This document shows, one piece after another, positions 23,799 to 36,467 of a stretch of DNA of 64,000 bases; the first letter of the stretch is position 1; each line of letters opens with the position of its first letter. This DNA is from Pampus argenteus (Eukaryota > Chordata > Actinopteri > Scombriformes > Stromateidae): the NCBI GenBank assembly GCA_036937835.1, contig CM072878.1, forward strand, positions 9,114,501 through 9,178,500, given 5' to 3'. The notes beneath the pieces were generated by a model that worked only from the letters and a program-made list of their open reading frames with translations, had not been told where the DNA came from and ran no database searches. The position numbers and the translations under genes are program-made.

Positions 23799-26700
23799 CT
23801 AATCACAGCGAAGGAGTGACAGGAGAGAGGACGGGTTAGACGATGGGTTAAAAAAAAACCAAAAAACTAATAAGGATCGATGGCAGGAGGCCAGACAGCA
23901 GACCACTTCCCTGTTTACTCCAGAACTAGATTATTAGACATCCGGGCGGCTGGATGATTATTACGGAGTGAACTTTGACCTGGGACTGTGGTAATCTAAA
24001 GGGAGAGTTCACATAAACTTCCTCTCACTGCTTATTTTCCGTCTATTTGTCCTGATGCAGCTCTACACTGGACTGAAAAATAACGGTATGTAGTTTGCAA
24101 AAAAAAAATGTGAAACGCTTGACAGCAGTTTCTTTGTCCGGACAAGTTTAAAAATAACAATCCATAGATCTTATTGTGACAGTTAGTGGGCGTACTTGAG
24201 GACAAAACGGTGTCTACAACAAAATTTATGTGGATTATTTTTTTTTTATCAAACACAAGGCAGTTTTATTATACTATAACCCTTTAACTCCAGTATATAT
24301 AGTTATCCATGCCCACATCACAGGTCTACTGTGCTATGGAGCCACAGCAGTAAGATACAGATGGTCTAAAGAGGCTTCTCCCTCTTTTCTCCCTTCGCTA
24401 CCACAGACCTCAGCAGTGAGACCGAGCAGAAAAGCAGAAGTAACACCAGTCGCTTGTGATGAACGGTGATAATCCTTATGTTTCCTTTTTGAGAATAAAT
24501 ATGCACTTGGAGGAGGACACAAAACGCAATTGTTGCTCATAAAAATACTTGGGTGGGTGGGGGGAGGGGGGGTAAAGAGGTATCTAATAACATCTGGTCC
24601 ACATATGCTGGGCAAAGCTCAACACCTGCAACAGCTGGGTGGCAGTACTCACATAACACCCGTTCTTGTGCAGACTGTTTTCTTTCTCCTCAGATGACTG
24701 AACAACAAACAAACAGTGCTGTCCTTTAGTTAATATACATACATATACAGTTTTATGTCTACTTTGCTGATGAAGGCAAAAATCTGCGCAGCCATAAGCC
24801 ATATGTTACCAGGAGTGCTGATACTACTTTGTAAAGGTGTATCTGTGGGGTACTTTATGCATTATTTAATCTGATTTTTATGCCACTGGCAAACCGTTCC
24901 TCTCATTTAACAGGCAGATATGCCCTCAAACCTCTCGTCCTTGCTGCTTGACATTTGCATTGTGAAAGATCTCCACTTCCTGTATTTAAGAGGGTTCGAG
25001 CAAGCTGGAACTCACACTCGTTATTAGATATTAGATGATCAATTAGATTATGAAAAAAAATACTACATTTAATTAACTTGTGTTAAAAGGCTACAACAAG
25101 GAACAAAACAATGCTTAAATGCGGATGATGCGATCGAACAAACTTTCCGTTTAACTCGAATTAAACTAAACCTCCGACAAACGGATACTATAAACAAACC
25201 TTTCATATTTATTAACCACCGACTGGTTCAGCTTATTGTTGCGAATCAGTGCTAACATGGAAGTCAAAAGGTGACCACAAATCAAACCAAACAAATCAGA
25301 CAAATGCAAACACGAGAAAACCACCAGACGACAAACGACTGATGACGCTTCAGAAAAGCTGCTGAACAAAAAGGTGGACACTCAGTAAGAGTAACTGTTT
25401 ACAATCTTATCGCGCACAATAAATCACATTAAAACGGGTCTGTCGCTCTGCTTGACCCTCTTCTCCGCTCCATTGTGTCTGTGGTATACAGTTGGGTATT
25501 AGCCAAGCAGGAACTGAGAACACAGCGCAGGTTTTTTTTTTTTCTTCCCCAAACAAGGGCCTCTGCGCCACTGATAAATACACAAATTCCTTTTCTGCCT
25601 ATAGCGTGCTCTGGCTCTGGTGTTTCTAGTTGGAGCAAATGTGTGAAAGGCTTCCTGCTGCAGAGAGAAACAGACAGAAAAACAGGAACAGATAACACAC
25701 CGTCATACAGTTCTGCAAGGTAATTTTTCTCACTTCCGTTCCTCTGCTCTGGTTTGTACGAGCCATCTCCTACCGCGCACTTCCGCATTTTGTACATGTT
25801 GACAGCACACATAAAGCAGACCGGTTTGAGCTACGATACAGACGTGTCCAACTTAACTTCTTGAAATATTGAAAAAAAATATATTTATAGTCTAACTACA
25901 TCATGGCTTTGTGTGCATGACTCATCACATTTACCAACATGTGCACCAGCAGGCTCTGCAGAAAACGCACAGTTCTTCATATGCGTGTCGTTATGCATGT
26001 GTTGTTTGCACATTGCTCCTCTTGACCACATATGACTTGACTTATTTAGCGAATGAAATGCGCCCATGCGCTTAGTTAAACAGATTACGTCTAACAATAT
26101 TGACATCACCACCACAATAATGATGCACATTCTTGCTGGTTGATTCTACACAAACAATGTGGGCCGACTAGCTACATACTGAACTGACAAAAAAAAAAAA
26201 AAGGCCCCCGTCATTGTCGAGACCCAGCGTCTGCTGGAAGACGACACAAAAGGTCATAAGATCACCCAAACAAAGACTGGACGCCGTGTCCGAAACCTTC
26301 ACCTGCACAGTCCCGCAAGATAACTCCTCTCCTACAGCAGGATCATCTGTTTTCTCGAGGAGGCTAAGCTACAGTTTTACAAACGCGCTGGGGTTTGGTA
26401 GCAGCTGAGGCTTCAGATTAGGCCGGTTTCTTAGCAACACTGCTAAGAAGTAAGATTAGAGAAAGTGGGATTATGCTTAATGAGGCATTCGGGGACAGGA
26501 GAGGAAGCGTCTGGAGGTGTGACTGGTGACACATCAAGAGTATTCATTCTCCTGACAGTGGTCATTAGCGTCATCGAGAAGTTACTGAAGATAATTGATC
26601 AGTGAGCTCAGCGAGGACCAGGTCCCTCGTTGGATGATACAAGCTTTATGAACATGTGCGTGTAGGGCGGATGTAACGGCCCTGTAAGAAGACTTGTGAC

Positions 26701-29700
26701 AATACATCAACTCGTTCTGACAGGAAACTAGATATTGAGTTTAAATGTTTTTACTACATTCAACTGCTGCAATATTCAGACTCTCTTGTCCAACTTCTAA
26801 CTTGAATATCAATAAAACTGGCCTGCACTCAGTTAATTACTTGATGTATTGGACAGGAGGGTCGTTATTACACCATCTTTAGCCAGTTATTCGTCTTTTG
26901 AGAAATTAACTTAGCCGTCAGTCATTTGTGGGGAACAATACATCTCTGGGTTCACATCTGGTCTTCAGTGAGCACCAGATTTAAGAGATTCCAGCATTCA
27001 TCGTAACACTGAAGGACACAAACATGTAGACGTTTATTTTCTTGCATGACTGCCGCTTCATGAACTGTTCATCGTACAGTCGACAGTACAGCTGAGGAAC
27101 AACAAGAAAGGGGCAAAGGTTGGTGCGTTGGTATGAATGTAGCCCTCAGCTCTACAAAGTATACAGCTTTTATTCTTGCAAGAGATAAAGAGTCATAATC
27201 ACACAAACTGTGGACGCTGGCATCATAGAAACGCAGCAGCCAGCTTTAAAATAAAGAAGTGGAAGCCAGTCAACAGTTGATGATTAATATGCTGGATAAT
27301 CATTACTGGGAACAACACATTTAGATGAGATAAAAACAACGGGACACGAACCACGTTACTTTATGGTAACTAATAGTGGCTGAGCATCGGTAACCTTTGT
27401 GGAGTGACATTTAGCCGAGCTCTCGGCTTCATCTCTACACATCTGTGGGTGCTTTGATCCTCTCTGGTCTCCGTTGGACGTCTCTGTCGTGCAACGTCTG
27501 CCAGAGACCTTTACATCTGTCCCTTTTCTCCACACGGTTTCTCTGTCCTTTTCTGTACATTGGAGGGAATCTTTTGAACATTTTGGCCCTCCTGACGCTA
27601 CACAGGCTTTTCTGACTGAGTGATTCTGCAACACTTCTAATGTTGCAATCAGTATATCCTCCGGCTATGTGCCAATGCAACGAATGCATCCACTCGCACG
27701 TAGTTTTGTGCACTTATCCATCCAAAGCATTAAATTGTTATTCAGTAAGACTTTTTTTTTCTCCATGCAAAGCTTTAATACCGTTTGATGCAAACCTGCA
27801 TGCATGTGGAGCAGCTCTAGTAGCCATTTCTATTTTTATTTTCCACTATTGCCTCAGTTTTATTCAAAGTTAATGGTTACCTGAGATTAAAAAAAACAAC
27901 AAACAAACACATGTACATTGTGTATCTAGATAATGATAAAAAAGTTACACTGGAGATCACTGCAAAAAAGCAAGGCTGCTCTGCATGTCAGGTCGCTACA
28001 AGTAGCTGTTTCCATCCGTCGAGAAGTTACTGCAAACTTCCTTTTTTGGTGATGATTCATATCCTTTAGAAATCTTAACCACAGAGACACTGCAAAAGCT
28101 GAAGCACCACTCGTTGTCTTAATGGTTTAACTAAGCTAATTATTTTGGAAGATACTTTATAAAAGGATGGCATTAATGTCAGGTGATAAAATCATGCTGG
28201 GTCCCAATAAACTGAAGAAAACCGTGCTAACATTTTGAGGAAGTGTTGCACCAAGAGCTCTTGGCCAATCTGTTGCAATGCAGAGGACCTCCGACTTCAA
28301 CAGAAATACAGAAGGAGGCGAGAGAAAAAAAAAAGAAAAAAAGCAACGAGATGAAAGTAAGAGAAGAAACATGTTAGGAGAGATGAACAAATAACTGACT
28401 GACGTGTGTCAGTCAGTTAAGTGAAAAGATATTAGCCAGAGATCAAGCAGTTAATAAACTTTTTTACAGCCAAGATAAAATTTGCAGGATGTTTATCAAA
28501 TCATTTTTTATATGAGTAGTAGAGAAGACTAATCTGATGAAAACAATTTTTTTTAAAAAGAGCAACGGAGAGATGTAGCTGCAGAGAAAAAAAAAGAGAG
28601 AAAACATGATTCTAGCTCAGGAAGAACGAGAACAAATGGGAAGCTTTAAAAATAGCCGGTGAGAAATCCTTGCATGCAGCAGCAGCAGGAAGCTGCGAGT
28701 GAATGGGACAGCCAAGGTGCCAGCTGAAAGGTCAGGGCTGACTGCCCTGCTCAACAGTTCCTGAGACATGCCCAGATTCAGTCCGCCTCCCTGGGCAACA
28801 GCCAATGCTGGATTTCAGCTGTATAATAGTGTTCTCTTAAAAGGACAGCGACGTAAGTGACGTTATGAGAAACAACTGAGGGCTTAAAAAGACAAATGGT
28901 GGAAAATTAAAGCAAATATAAGCAGACGTTCAACGTTTCCCAGCACTGCAGCCCATCAGCTATGTTCCCTATGAGCTGGAACTGAAGATGCCACTGATGT
29001 AATAGAGAGCTCACTAAAAAAAGCAGCAGCTCAAACCAAACCAAACCCTCCCTCCTTCCCTCCTCAAAGCTGCAAGGCTGCCAATTCTCAAGTGCAACTA
29101 AAAGAAAGTAGTTTATCATGTACACAACACAAATAAGACTCCTTCAGGCCCTTTATTACAGAAACAGGAAGGAAATGATTGGATGATCTGTTGATCTGCG
29201 AAATCATTTATCAATCCTTCAGCCCGAGCACACAGCTCAACTATCAAGACATAAATCACATAAAAGTGATCAAACTTGAAAGCACGTGATCTAAACAAGT
29301 GTGAGCTTTACACACTTGACTAGGAAAAGCTTTGAAGAGACCAAAATGGAGGCTGGTTTAAGGTGTGTGCGCCCTCCAGTCCCAATTCAAATTGAGAGTC
29401 AGTTGAAATCCAGGAAGTGGCAGATTTCTTTTCCTCATCCAGCTACCACATGACGCGTACAACAAAAAGTAAAAAAAATACTCATCTGACTTAACTTTTC
29501 ACCCTCTAAATCAATACACAACATGAGTATTAAGAGTAAAAGCATTGGGTGACATTATGGTTACTTCACGGACAACGCTGGCAGCTCCGATCAAGCTCAA
29601 CTCCCGGAAATGAATAACTAATGACTTTTTACTGCTCACCGCCGCCGGATAACTTCATAATGACTTGGCAATAAAGTTGAGAAATGGAGTTACAGATGCT

Positions 29701-29934
29701 AATACTGCGGGGGACAACAAGAAGACGCCTCTAGTTGTTAAAAAAAGGACACAACCCACAATGCAGGAAGTTGTTATTTGCTAAAGACATTCCTTTCATT
29801 AGTTAGCTGACATTTCCTTATAAATTGCTAAAGAAACTTGCTACTTACGCCGCAGCAGCTTCAGGAAAGTGTATGCTAGCCGTAAAAAAAACGAGTTATT
29901 AGAAGAGTTTAGCAAGTGTTTCGTCAACTCTTAC
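23799..29934. other. arhgdia: First intron of arhgdia (about 6.1 kb)
   Basis: No nested gene is supported on either strand; the open frames are short, lack homology I recognise and lack splice context. A pyrimidine/purine-rich AT background dominates, with poly-A runs near 26190 and 28320. Part of the dispersed repeat family may lie near 23470-23560 in the preceding intron. Confidence 0.5.
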
Positions 29935-29935
29935 C

Positions 29936-30060
29936 GTTGTACGGTTACCGCTGCTCGGCTGGGACAGTCTCCTGTGAACGACGATGAAGGGAGTGAGGTG
30001 AAGTGAAGCGACGCAGGAAAATCTGAGCAGCTCCCGCGGACAGGGAGACAACGTCCGGTG
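29936..30060 (-). other. arhgdia: Candidate non-coding first exon and promoter area of arhgdia
   Basis: On the minus strand a donor reading AACG|GTAAGAG ends an exon at about 29935. The sequence around 29950-30060 is GC-richer than its surroundings. A second donor, GGC|GTAAGT, ends at about 29849 and could be an alternative. Splicing to 23798 gives a 6.1 kb first intron. The exact 5' end is not determinable. Confidence 0.4.
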
Positions 30061-31419
30061 CACCTTCACATTAAAAGCCGGTTGCTGGGGGGAGATATGT
30101 GTGATATGTTCCGGTTACATACATTTAGGGTTAATTTCTTCTGCTCCGCTCCAAGTAGACAACTACTAAAGATTATTTTCTTTACCAATTAATCTGTCGA
30201 CCAGTTTCTTAATTAACAAATTAATTTAGTCTATAAATTGGTGGTCAAATATTTACATAAGTCAATATTGAGGTACTTGTGTTTTCAATTTATACTTAAG
30301 GTAATTTACCTGGCAGGTATATGGTAACTTTACAGATTAAGATTTTACACACAAAATAATGATTATTTACTATTGATTAAACTACACAACAGACAATAAA
30401 GCAGTTAAGCATCAGCTGTTTTAAAATCAATAAAACTAAAAGTAAATAATAGCACTCTTTAACTGGCTATTCTGCATAACTGAACTGAATTTTCGATTTA
30501 AGTAGATGTTTTTAAATCTGAATCTCGCTCTCGCTTCAATCATGAAAATCTAACCGGAAACAGTATCTGTCAATTAAACTTGTAGACCGACATGCTTCCG
30601 GGAAAATGACCTCTTAGGGTACGCGTGGGCATGTAGCGTGGACAGTACTGTGACAAGTTGAAGAGGTGCAGACAGTTGACACTTTCTTCACTGTAGCTTT
30701 TATTCGCAGACCTTCAACGTCCCTGCAGACTATGAGCAACTTCCTGAAGGCTGTGTTTATATAAAGAAGGACTCAGTACATGGCGGAGGCGTGGAAAGCA
30801 TACCAACAAAGAAGTACATTTCAAAAGTTGAACTTGAGACTAGTGATCGTAGATGAATAACACAGACTGGGACGACATCCAGCGGCTCAGCTGTGGAAGT
30901 ACATTTACTTTTATTTCAGTGTGTCCACATTGTTCAGGCTGCTCATCTGTGGGAATATTTTTCTCTGTCAAGTCATTGACAGCTGATCACTGTGGACTGA
31001 TACACAACTCAACACATAAATTATTTAGCAAATGTAGCGGTTTGTTCTCAAGTAGCTTTTGTAGACACATTTTGCCCACTTATACTATAAATGTAATTTT
31101 AGCAGGTTAGACCTACTCGTGTCTGGCCACTCTGTAGATTTCTAGATGATACAGAATGCTTCATGACTATATGTCCCCCGTCTCATTCAGACAAAACATT
31201 CCCATCTGTATGATGTACACTCAAAACCCATCGAGCAAATATGTCAAAACGCTAGATATTTACTGCTATTAATTGGAATCACTTTCTTCCAAGAGACAGA
31301 CAACAGTGGATGTCTGCAGACTGGATACTGTTGAATATAGAAAGCACTAAAGTAAAGTATGGATTTTAATTGAATCGAGATATACATGAACATAGAAACA
31401 ACAAGAGACAGGATTTGGT
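30061..31419. other. Intergenic region between arhgdia and alyref
   Basis: No gene is supported. It contains a partial copy of the dispersed fish repeat in reverse orientation at about 30160-30245. The rest is unremarkable AT-rich sequence. Confidence 0.5.
30160..30245 (-). repeat. Dispersed fish repeat, partial copy E (reverse orientation)
   Basis: Plus-strand ACTAAAGATTATTTTCTTTA, AATTAATCTGTCGA and TTAGTCTATAAATTG, in that order, are the reverse complement of the 3' part of the family seen at 13453 and 45749. Confidence 0.55.
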
Positions 31420-31436
31420 TAATATATACTGCAGGT

Positions 31437-31442
31437 TTTATT
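31437..31442 (-). terminator. alyref: Poly(A) signal of alyref
   Basis: AATAAA on the minus strand lies about 265 bp beyond the alyref stop codon. Confidence 0.65.
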
Positions 31443-31703
31443 ACAAGTTCTATTAACTACAAGGTGGAGAAATGAACTGGGGGAAACCCAGTTCATGTTA
31501 ACCTACAGTGAAAACCATTTTTGTCAGAAAAAAAAAAAAATACTGGTAAAAAACACTTCGGAGCATTTAAAAGAAGAGGTTGGAACAGTAATTTCAAAAT
31601 CACATCAGAAGACAACCAAGTGTAAAACATTCTGCACTTTTGTAACAACCACCCCTCTGTGCAGACAGGAAGTGACGACAATCCAGAGGAACAGCTTCAT
31701 TTC

Positions 31704-34303
31704 TTAGCTGGTGTCCATCTGAGAAAACAAAAGAGTGAAATTAAGACAGCTGCAAAAACACGATTGGTTATTTGTCAGGTAAACTATTACACAGCTGAAC
31801 ATACTCTGGCATTGTAGGCGTCTAACTGGGCGTCAAGTTCTTCTGCCGACAGCTGCTGCTTGCTACTACCCCCGCGGCCACCCCGACCCCTTCCTCTGGC
31901 ACCTCCTGCACCACGTCCGCCGCGGCCTCTCTGCATGCCCCCGAAGCCGCCGCCGCCACGATTTCTGTTCATGCCTCCACCACCTCTGTTCAGGCTGAGA
32001 AAAGAAAAAAAAAACATCCATCACACATGACATTCACAATGTTTGCAGGTTACGTTTCTTAAACAGAAGACTACTGCACTCACCCCTGCATAGGTCGCCT
32101 CTGTGTGTCTATCTGTGATGTGACGAGCTGTATGTTCATAGGCCGCCCTAGAAAAACAAAAGACACGGAACTTACAATTTGAACAAAGCAGTAGTGATAA
32201 CAGTCAAGCAACTACATAAAACATTAATCTGTACTCAAATAAAAAAAAAGGATAACTGATGTGGTTATACACATGCACAAATAAAGCTAAATGCAATATG
32301 ATGAGTATGTATGTAAATCTTTAGACATACCATCAAGTGGGATGCCATTGTACTGTTTCATGGCCTTGAGAGCATCTGCCCTCCTTTCAAAATGGACATC
32401 TGCAGTTCCCAAGCTTCTTCCAGACCGGTCATAATGAACTGCAGCCTTTTTCAGTGTCCCGAATTCAGCGAAGAGTTCCTGAAATAAAGTAAAACCCTGA
32501 GTCGCCATCTTGTCTTGTCCCGTGTTTGGACAACCCACCGCAAACATGTTCGCCACACAACATACACAGGTAAAGATTAAAACTTAAAAAGTACCTGAAT
32601 GTCTGCATCTGAGACCCCAAAGTCGAGATTGGAGACGAGGAGCTTCCCTCCAGTTTCCACGCCAGCTCCGCCGCCACCGCCAGCAGCGCCATTGAAGCCG
32701 CTGAAGCCGTTGTCGAACATGTCGTGCTGCCACTTATCTGGAAGCTGTTTAGGCTGCAACAGATGAAAGAGAACGCACCTGCTGACTTCAGGATCCCCTT
32801 GCCTCTGTCAATCACAGAGTCCACACGGCTGGGTGTTGGGGCAAGCAGGGGCTCCACTTCCAACAGGGCGCTCAGCTCCCACAAGAGGGTCCCCAATATT
32901 CCCTGCCCACCCCACCACTACAAGCAAGCGAATCACATACACAGGACACACAACCTAACTATGTCAGGTACGAGATGTGTTGTACATCATCTCTACTTAT
33001 ATACACATTATGTAAAAAAGATTATAAGATCTAGTGGCACTCTGAGACTGTATACATCTACTCAACAACTATCAAGTCAGCCATTAAGTATCCCACCCAC
33101 ACATTTCTATACTAAACCCATAACTTGCCCAACCCTGTTAGCTACCAATATCGCCCATTGTTCTTGCCATCTGCGCCTCCACCATAGGCTCTCCAGAAAT
33201 GATCCTCAGGTCGCCATCTGAAGCAGTGTTGCCTCCAGCGTTGCACCATGTTTCCTGGCCCGCCCAAGAGTTCTTTACAAAGCCACGAAAATGGGCTTTT
33301 TCATGAAGGGGAAGTGTCCATAAAGAAAAGGGAGTGGGTTGGAAAAACTAGAAGAAAAAAAAAGGCCAGCTAACTTATCCCATCTATGCAAGCGTGGATT
33401 ATCTGAGCGTCCATTTTGAGACCACGCCATTTTGATTGGGGCTTTGTAAAGATACACATTTCACACTTAAAGAGTGAAGATTGGCCTTTTAGCAACACTA
33501 TCGTGGGGTTGAAGTCCACCGATCCAGCCAAACTGGTTGAAAAGCCACCGAATCGGGCCTTGTTATGGAGCCCGCCGGCCACTCCCGAACAAAAGGCCGC
33601 TGCACCGGGACAAAAACTACGCTCCCACGGTGACGGAAAAAAATCATTTGCGAGATGATTTTCTCGATGAAGTGGCTTCCTCTCATCATTTTTGACACAG
33701 GGGACGAAAAAGCACCGTTATAGACCCGTGGAGGACTAGCTCTAATATAAGCTGCTTGGAATCAAAATGGCGATCCAACTTTAGCTAGTTAGCTAATGTG
33801 GCCGTTTCCAAAAGGCCTCTTCTTGGAAAAAATGGTGTAACACATACAGGTTGAGGGAGAAGGGACACACTATGCACACAACTTCCATTAATGCTTAACC
33901 GCAAATTATAGAGCTCTCCTCCGAGGGGAAACTCGGCGGTTAGCAATCATTTTATTCACTTGACTAGTGGGAGAACAGAAGGATGTTACCCGGGCATTTT
34001 CAGGTTTGCCGAGGGTTGTTTTTTTCCTTTTTCAGCTCATTTCCTCTAACTTTCTCATACCCTGCTGTACGGCGTCGGTCTGCCTCTTGCGCGGCTCAGG
34101 TTCTGGCGGTTCCTCATAGGGCCGGATCCGCTGCCTCGGCCTCCAAATCCTCCGCCGCCGACTCCGAGACGCCCGGGGCCTCCTCCTCCTCGGCCGCCGC
34201 CGGAGCCTCCGCGGCCTCGACCTCTTCCACCTCGGCCTCCGCCTCGCTGCTGCCTGTTCTGCTTGATAATGTCATCTAGAGACATATCCATTTTATCGGT
34301 CAT
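31704..34303 (-). CDS. alyref: ALY/REF mRNA export factor, 6 coding exons
   Basis: Coding exons on the minus strand are 34303-34061, 32753-32595, 32478-32331, 32147-32084, 31994-31805 and 31718-31704. They total 819 nt and 272 aa (human about 257-264). ALYREF is the nuclear adaptor of the TREX complex; it binds spliced mRNA and hands it to NXF1. The N-terminal UAP56-binding motif MDMSLDDIIKQNR is at residues 5-17. An Arg/Gly-rich region covers about 20-75. PKQLPDKWQHD precedes the RRM (about 118-195; RNP2 LLVSNL, RNP1-like GTADVHF). A second RGG region follows, and the C-terminal UAP56-binding motif is SAEELDAQLDAYNAR. The last coding exon is only 15 nt and codes MDTS plus stop, identical to the human C-terminus. 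The RG/Gly-rich parts contain extra glycines compared with human. Confidence 0.96.
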
Positions 34304-34468
34304 TATGCTGCCCCAAATAATGCTAAACTGTTAGTGAAATATAAAAATAAACCCTAGACTCGGTTGGTCCCTCTCCCTGCCCTTTCACAGCTCAACGCTC
34401 TCTGCACTGACGAGAAAACAATGGGCTTGCTTTCGCAGAATATAGACGTACTGCTGCGGTACGTACGG

Positions 34469-34486
34469 GACGTCAGCGTGACGTCA
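34469..34486 (-). promoter_or_regulatory. alyref: Two CRE-type elements in the alyref promoter
   Basis: GACGTCA at 34469-34475 and the full palindrome TGACGTCA at 34479-34486 lie about 170-185 bp upstream of the alyref ATG in a CpG-rich stretch. Their centres are about one helical turn apart. These are binding sites for CREB/ATF proteins. Confidence 0.6.
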
Positions 34487-34945
34487 GCGCGTAATACGTA
34501 TAGTCACAACCAAAACCCATTCTACTTTCTCTTGTAATACTACAGAAAAAAATCTATCATAAGCGCTAATCAACATACATGACTGACTCATATTACTCAA
34601 TAAGTCTATTTATAGTTTAAAAGCCGGTTCTCAAGTTTTTAAGTCTGTCTTAAAAACAATAGTCAGCTACCCAAATGAAGACTGAAACAGGATTTATTTT
34701 GCCATCTACCTGTTCTTACTAATAATACCTTTTTTATGCTAAAAGGACTAAATGTGGCAGATATCAACTTAATGACTCACCCAGACTGCTAAAGCCTCAC
34801 ATAAGCTTCAGGTCAGGTTTTAAATGCATTTTTGTACAAAATGTCTGTGTGGACACACTGTTCATATGGGCACCTGACTGTTGTTTAAAGACAGACTTGA
34901 AAATTGTAAACTTGTCCTTTAAGTTTTGCAGATTTGAACATGTTG

Positions 34946-35170
34946 GAGCTGAGATGATTGGTTGATTAAACAGAGTCAATTGCCAGAAAATGAATCCACA
35001 ACAACAGTATTTTGATAAATTGATTAATCAATGATGTAATTTTTATACAAATTTTGGACTATCAACTGGACAAAACAAGCAAGGAAAATGTGATAAACAT
35101 TTTCTGATATTGTATAAGTCAAATAAGTATTCAATTGAGAAAATAGATGACACTGACTGTTAGCTGCACT
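34946..35170 (+). repeat. Dispersed fish repeat, copy D
   Basis: It starts GAGCTGAGATGATTGGTTGA, contains TTGATTAATCAATGATG internally and ends with AATTGAGAAAATAGATGA and GTTAGCTGCAC. The ends and order match the family at 13453, 45749 and 58422. Confidence 0.6.
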
Positions 35171-35252
35171 CCAAAAATCTGTATAACCAGAACAGTGTAA
35201 TTATTATCTGGCTTTATGAAAAATGAGTTTACGATGAGTTTGAGTTACTTTC

Positions 35253-35567
35253 TGTGGAGGGGGCGTGGTGCCGCAGCTGCGGGAGAGAGGTGTGGGGAGG
35301 GCTCAGGAGGGCAGGGCCAGGTGAGAGAGGGGAGCACACCTGTGGAGGAGAAGGCTAATCACTCTCCTTTGTCTCACACAGTAGGGGCTAGACCGAGAGG
35401 AGGAAGAGACAAAAAGACACACGGCCGAGAGCTCAGGTGCCGGCAGGACTGAGAGAAGACGCATGCGAACGGCCCGGCGAGTTATTGTGTGTGCACCCTG
35501 TCATATAAATAAAAGAGAGTCAAACACCACCCTGGTTGTGTCCTCTGTGATCGAACCCACCGTGGCA
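35253..35567 (+). mobile_element. Solo LTR of a retrotransposon, with 5-bp target duplication
   Basis: A 315-bp GC-rich insert begins TGTGGAGG and ends GTGGCA (TG...CA). It is flanked on both sides by CTTTC (35248-35252 and 35568-35572). A TATA-like CATATAAAT overlapping AATAAA at 35508-35513 sits near its 3' end, as expected for an LTR with its own poly(A) signal. No internal gag or pol sequence is present, so it is most simply a solo LTR left by recombination. The family is not identified. Confidence 0.7.
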
Positions 35568-35751
35568 CTTTCCTTTTGCTATGGCCAGGATTTTGAGTAA
35601 AAGGGAATCTTTCTTTTATTTCAATGTGCACAAAAATCTCAGTGTGTAAAATTCATGTAGTTGCATTCATTAATGTTTCATGTGATGCACCCAAAGTGAC
35701 CTGGTCAATATCTATGGAGGATTAATGCAAGCAGGTGTTCTGTAAAAGTCT

Positions 35752-35757
35752 TTTATT
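35752..35757 (-). terminator. mcrip1: Poly(A) signal of mcrip1
   Basis: AATAAA on the minus strand lies about 0.7 kb beyond the mcrip1 stop codon. Confidence 0.55.
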
Positions 35758-36467
35758 CAACATTTTGTTTCAAGGCTTAGGGGAGGGGGGTTAACCAAGG
35801 GCAGCATACGGGAGGGGGGGGGGGGGTCCTCTACTTAGTAAAGTCCATTTCAGGGCAAGAAAATTTATAATAAAAATGTTGGCCTTCTACATTTCATTTG
35901 GCTTTCAAAACTTGCCCATAAAGTGTTTATTCAATGTGATCGTTCCATTACTTCTACAATTTATCTATCAAACTAGCTTCCAAAATAAACTAAAAAAAGA
36001 AAAAAGAAAAAATAGAAGTCAGCCCTTTCGCATTTTCCTCCAAGGTCTTATAAGTAGTAGTAGTAGTAATAAAGAAAAAGGTTTTATATTTAAGACTGCA
36101 GTCTTATGTGTCCTGTGGAGAGTGTCAACAGTTTGTACCTCAGCATCAGATGTCAGCAAATTTTGATGAAAGTTTGCATCATTCCCGTCCACATAAAGAA
36201 TGTACATAAAAAGATTTTGTGGCTTTAAAAAAATCATGAACCAAGAGAAAAGAGAATTTCTTCTCCCTGAAATCCCAGATATTTTTCTTCTTAGTCAGTT
36301 GTAGAGTGTAAAGAAAGAGACGAGGGTTGCTATGGTCCAGAGTTTAGAATGGAGATTCTGTGCAAGACTGGCCAACTGGACTGACTTTCTGGCTGACAAA
36401 GGGCTGATGGAGGAAAGTTCTCAAGGATAACGGGTGGAAAAAAGCGACTGGATCGTCATGAGAAAGA

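Larger units (their letters stand above)
34487..35734. other. Intergenic region between alyref and mcrip1
   Basis: No gene is supported. It holds a dispersed repeat copy at about 34946-35170 and a solo LTR at 35253-35567. Confidence 0.6.

Noticed and set aside
32724..33221. 165-residue plus-strand frame
   Set aside because: It runs from alyref exon 2 antisense into the alyref intron. Its composition is random and it has no recognisable homology.
33272..33449. 12-bp inverted repeat CTTTACAAAGCC / GGCTTTGTAAAG in the alyref intron
   Set aside because: The arms are short and 150 bp apart. There is no target duplication, and it could easily be chance.
35216..35452. 78-residue Gly/Arg-rich frame inside the LTR
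   Set aside because: It is explained by the GC-rich solo LTR, with no gag or pol similarity.
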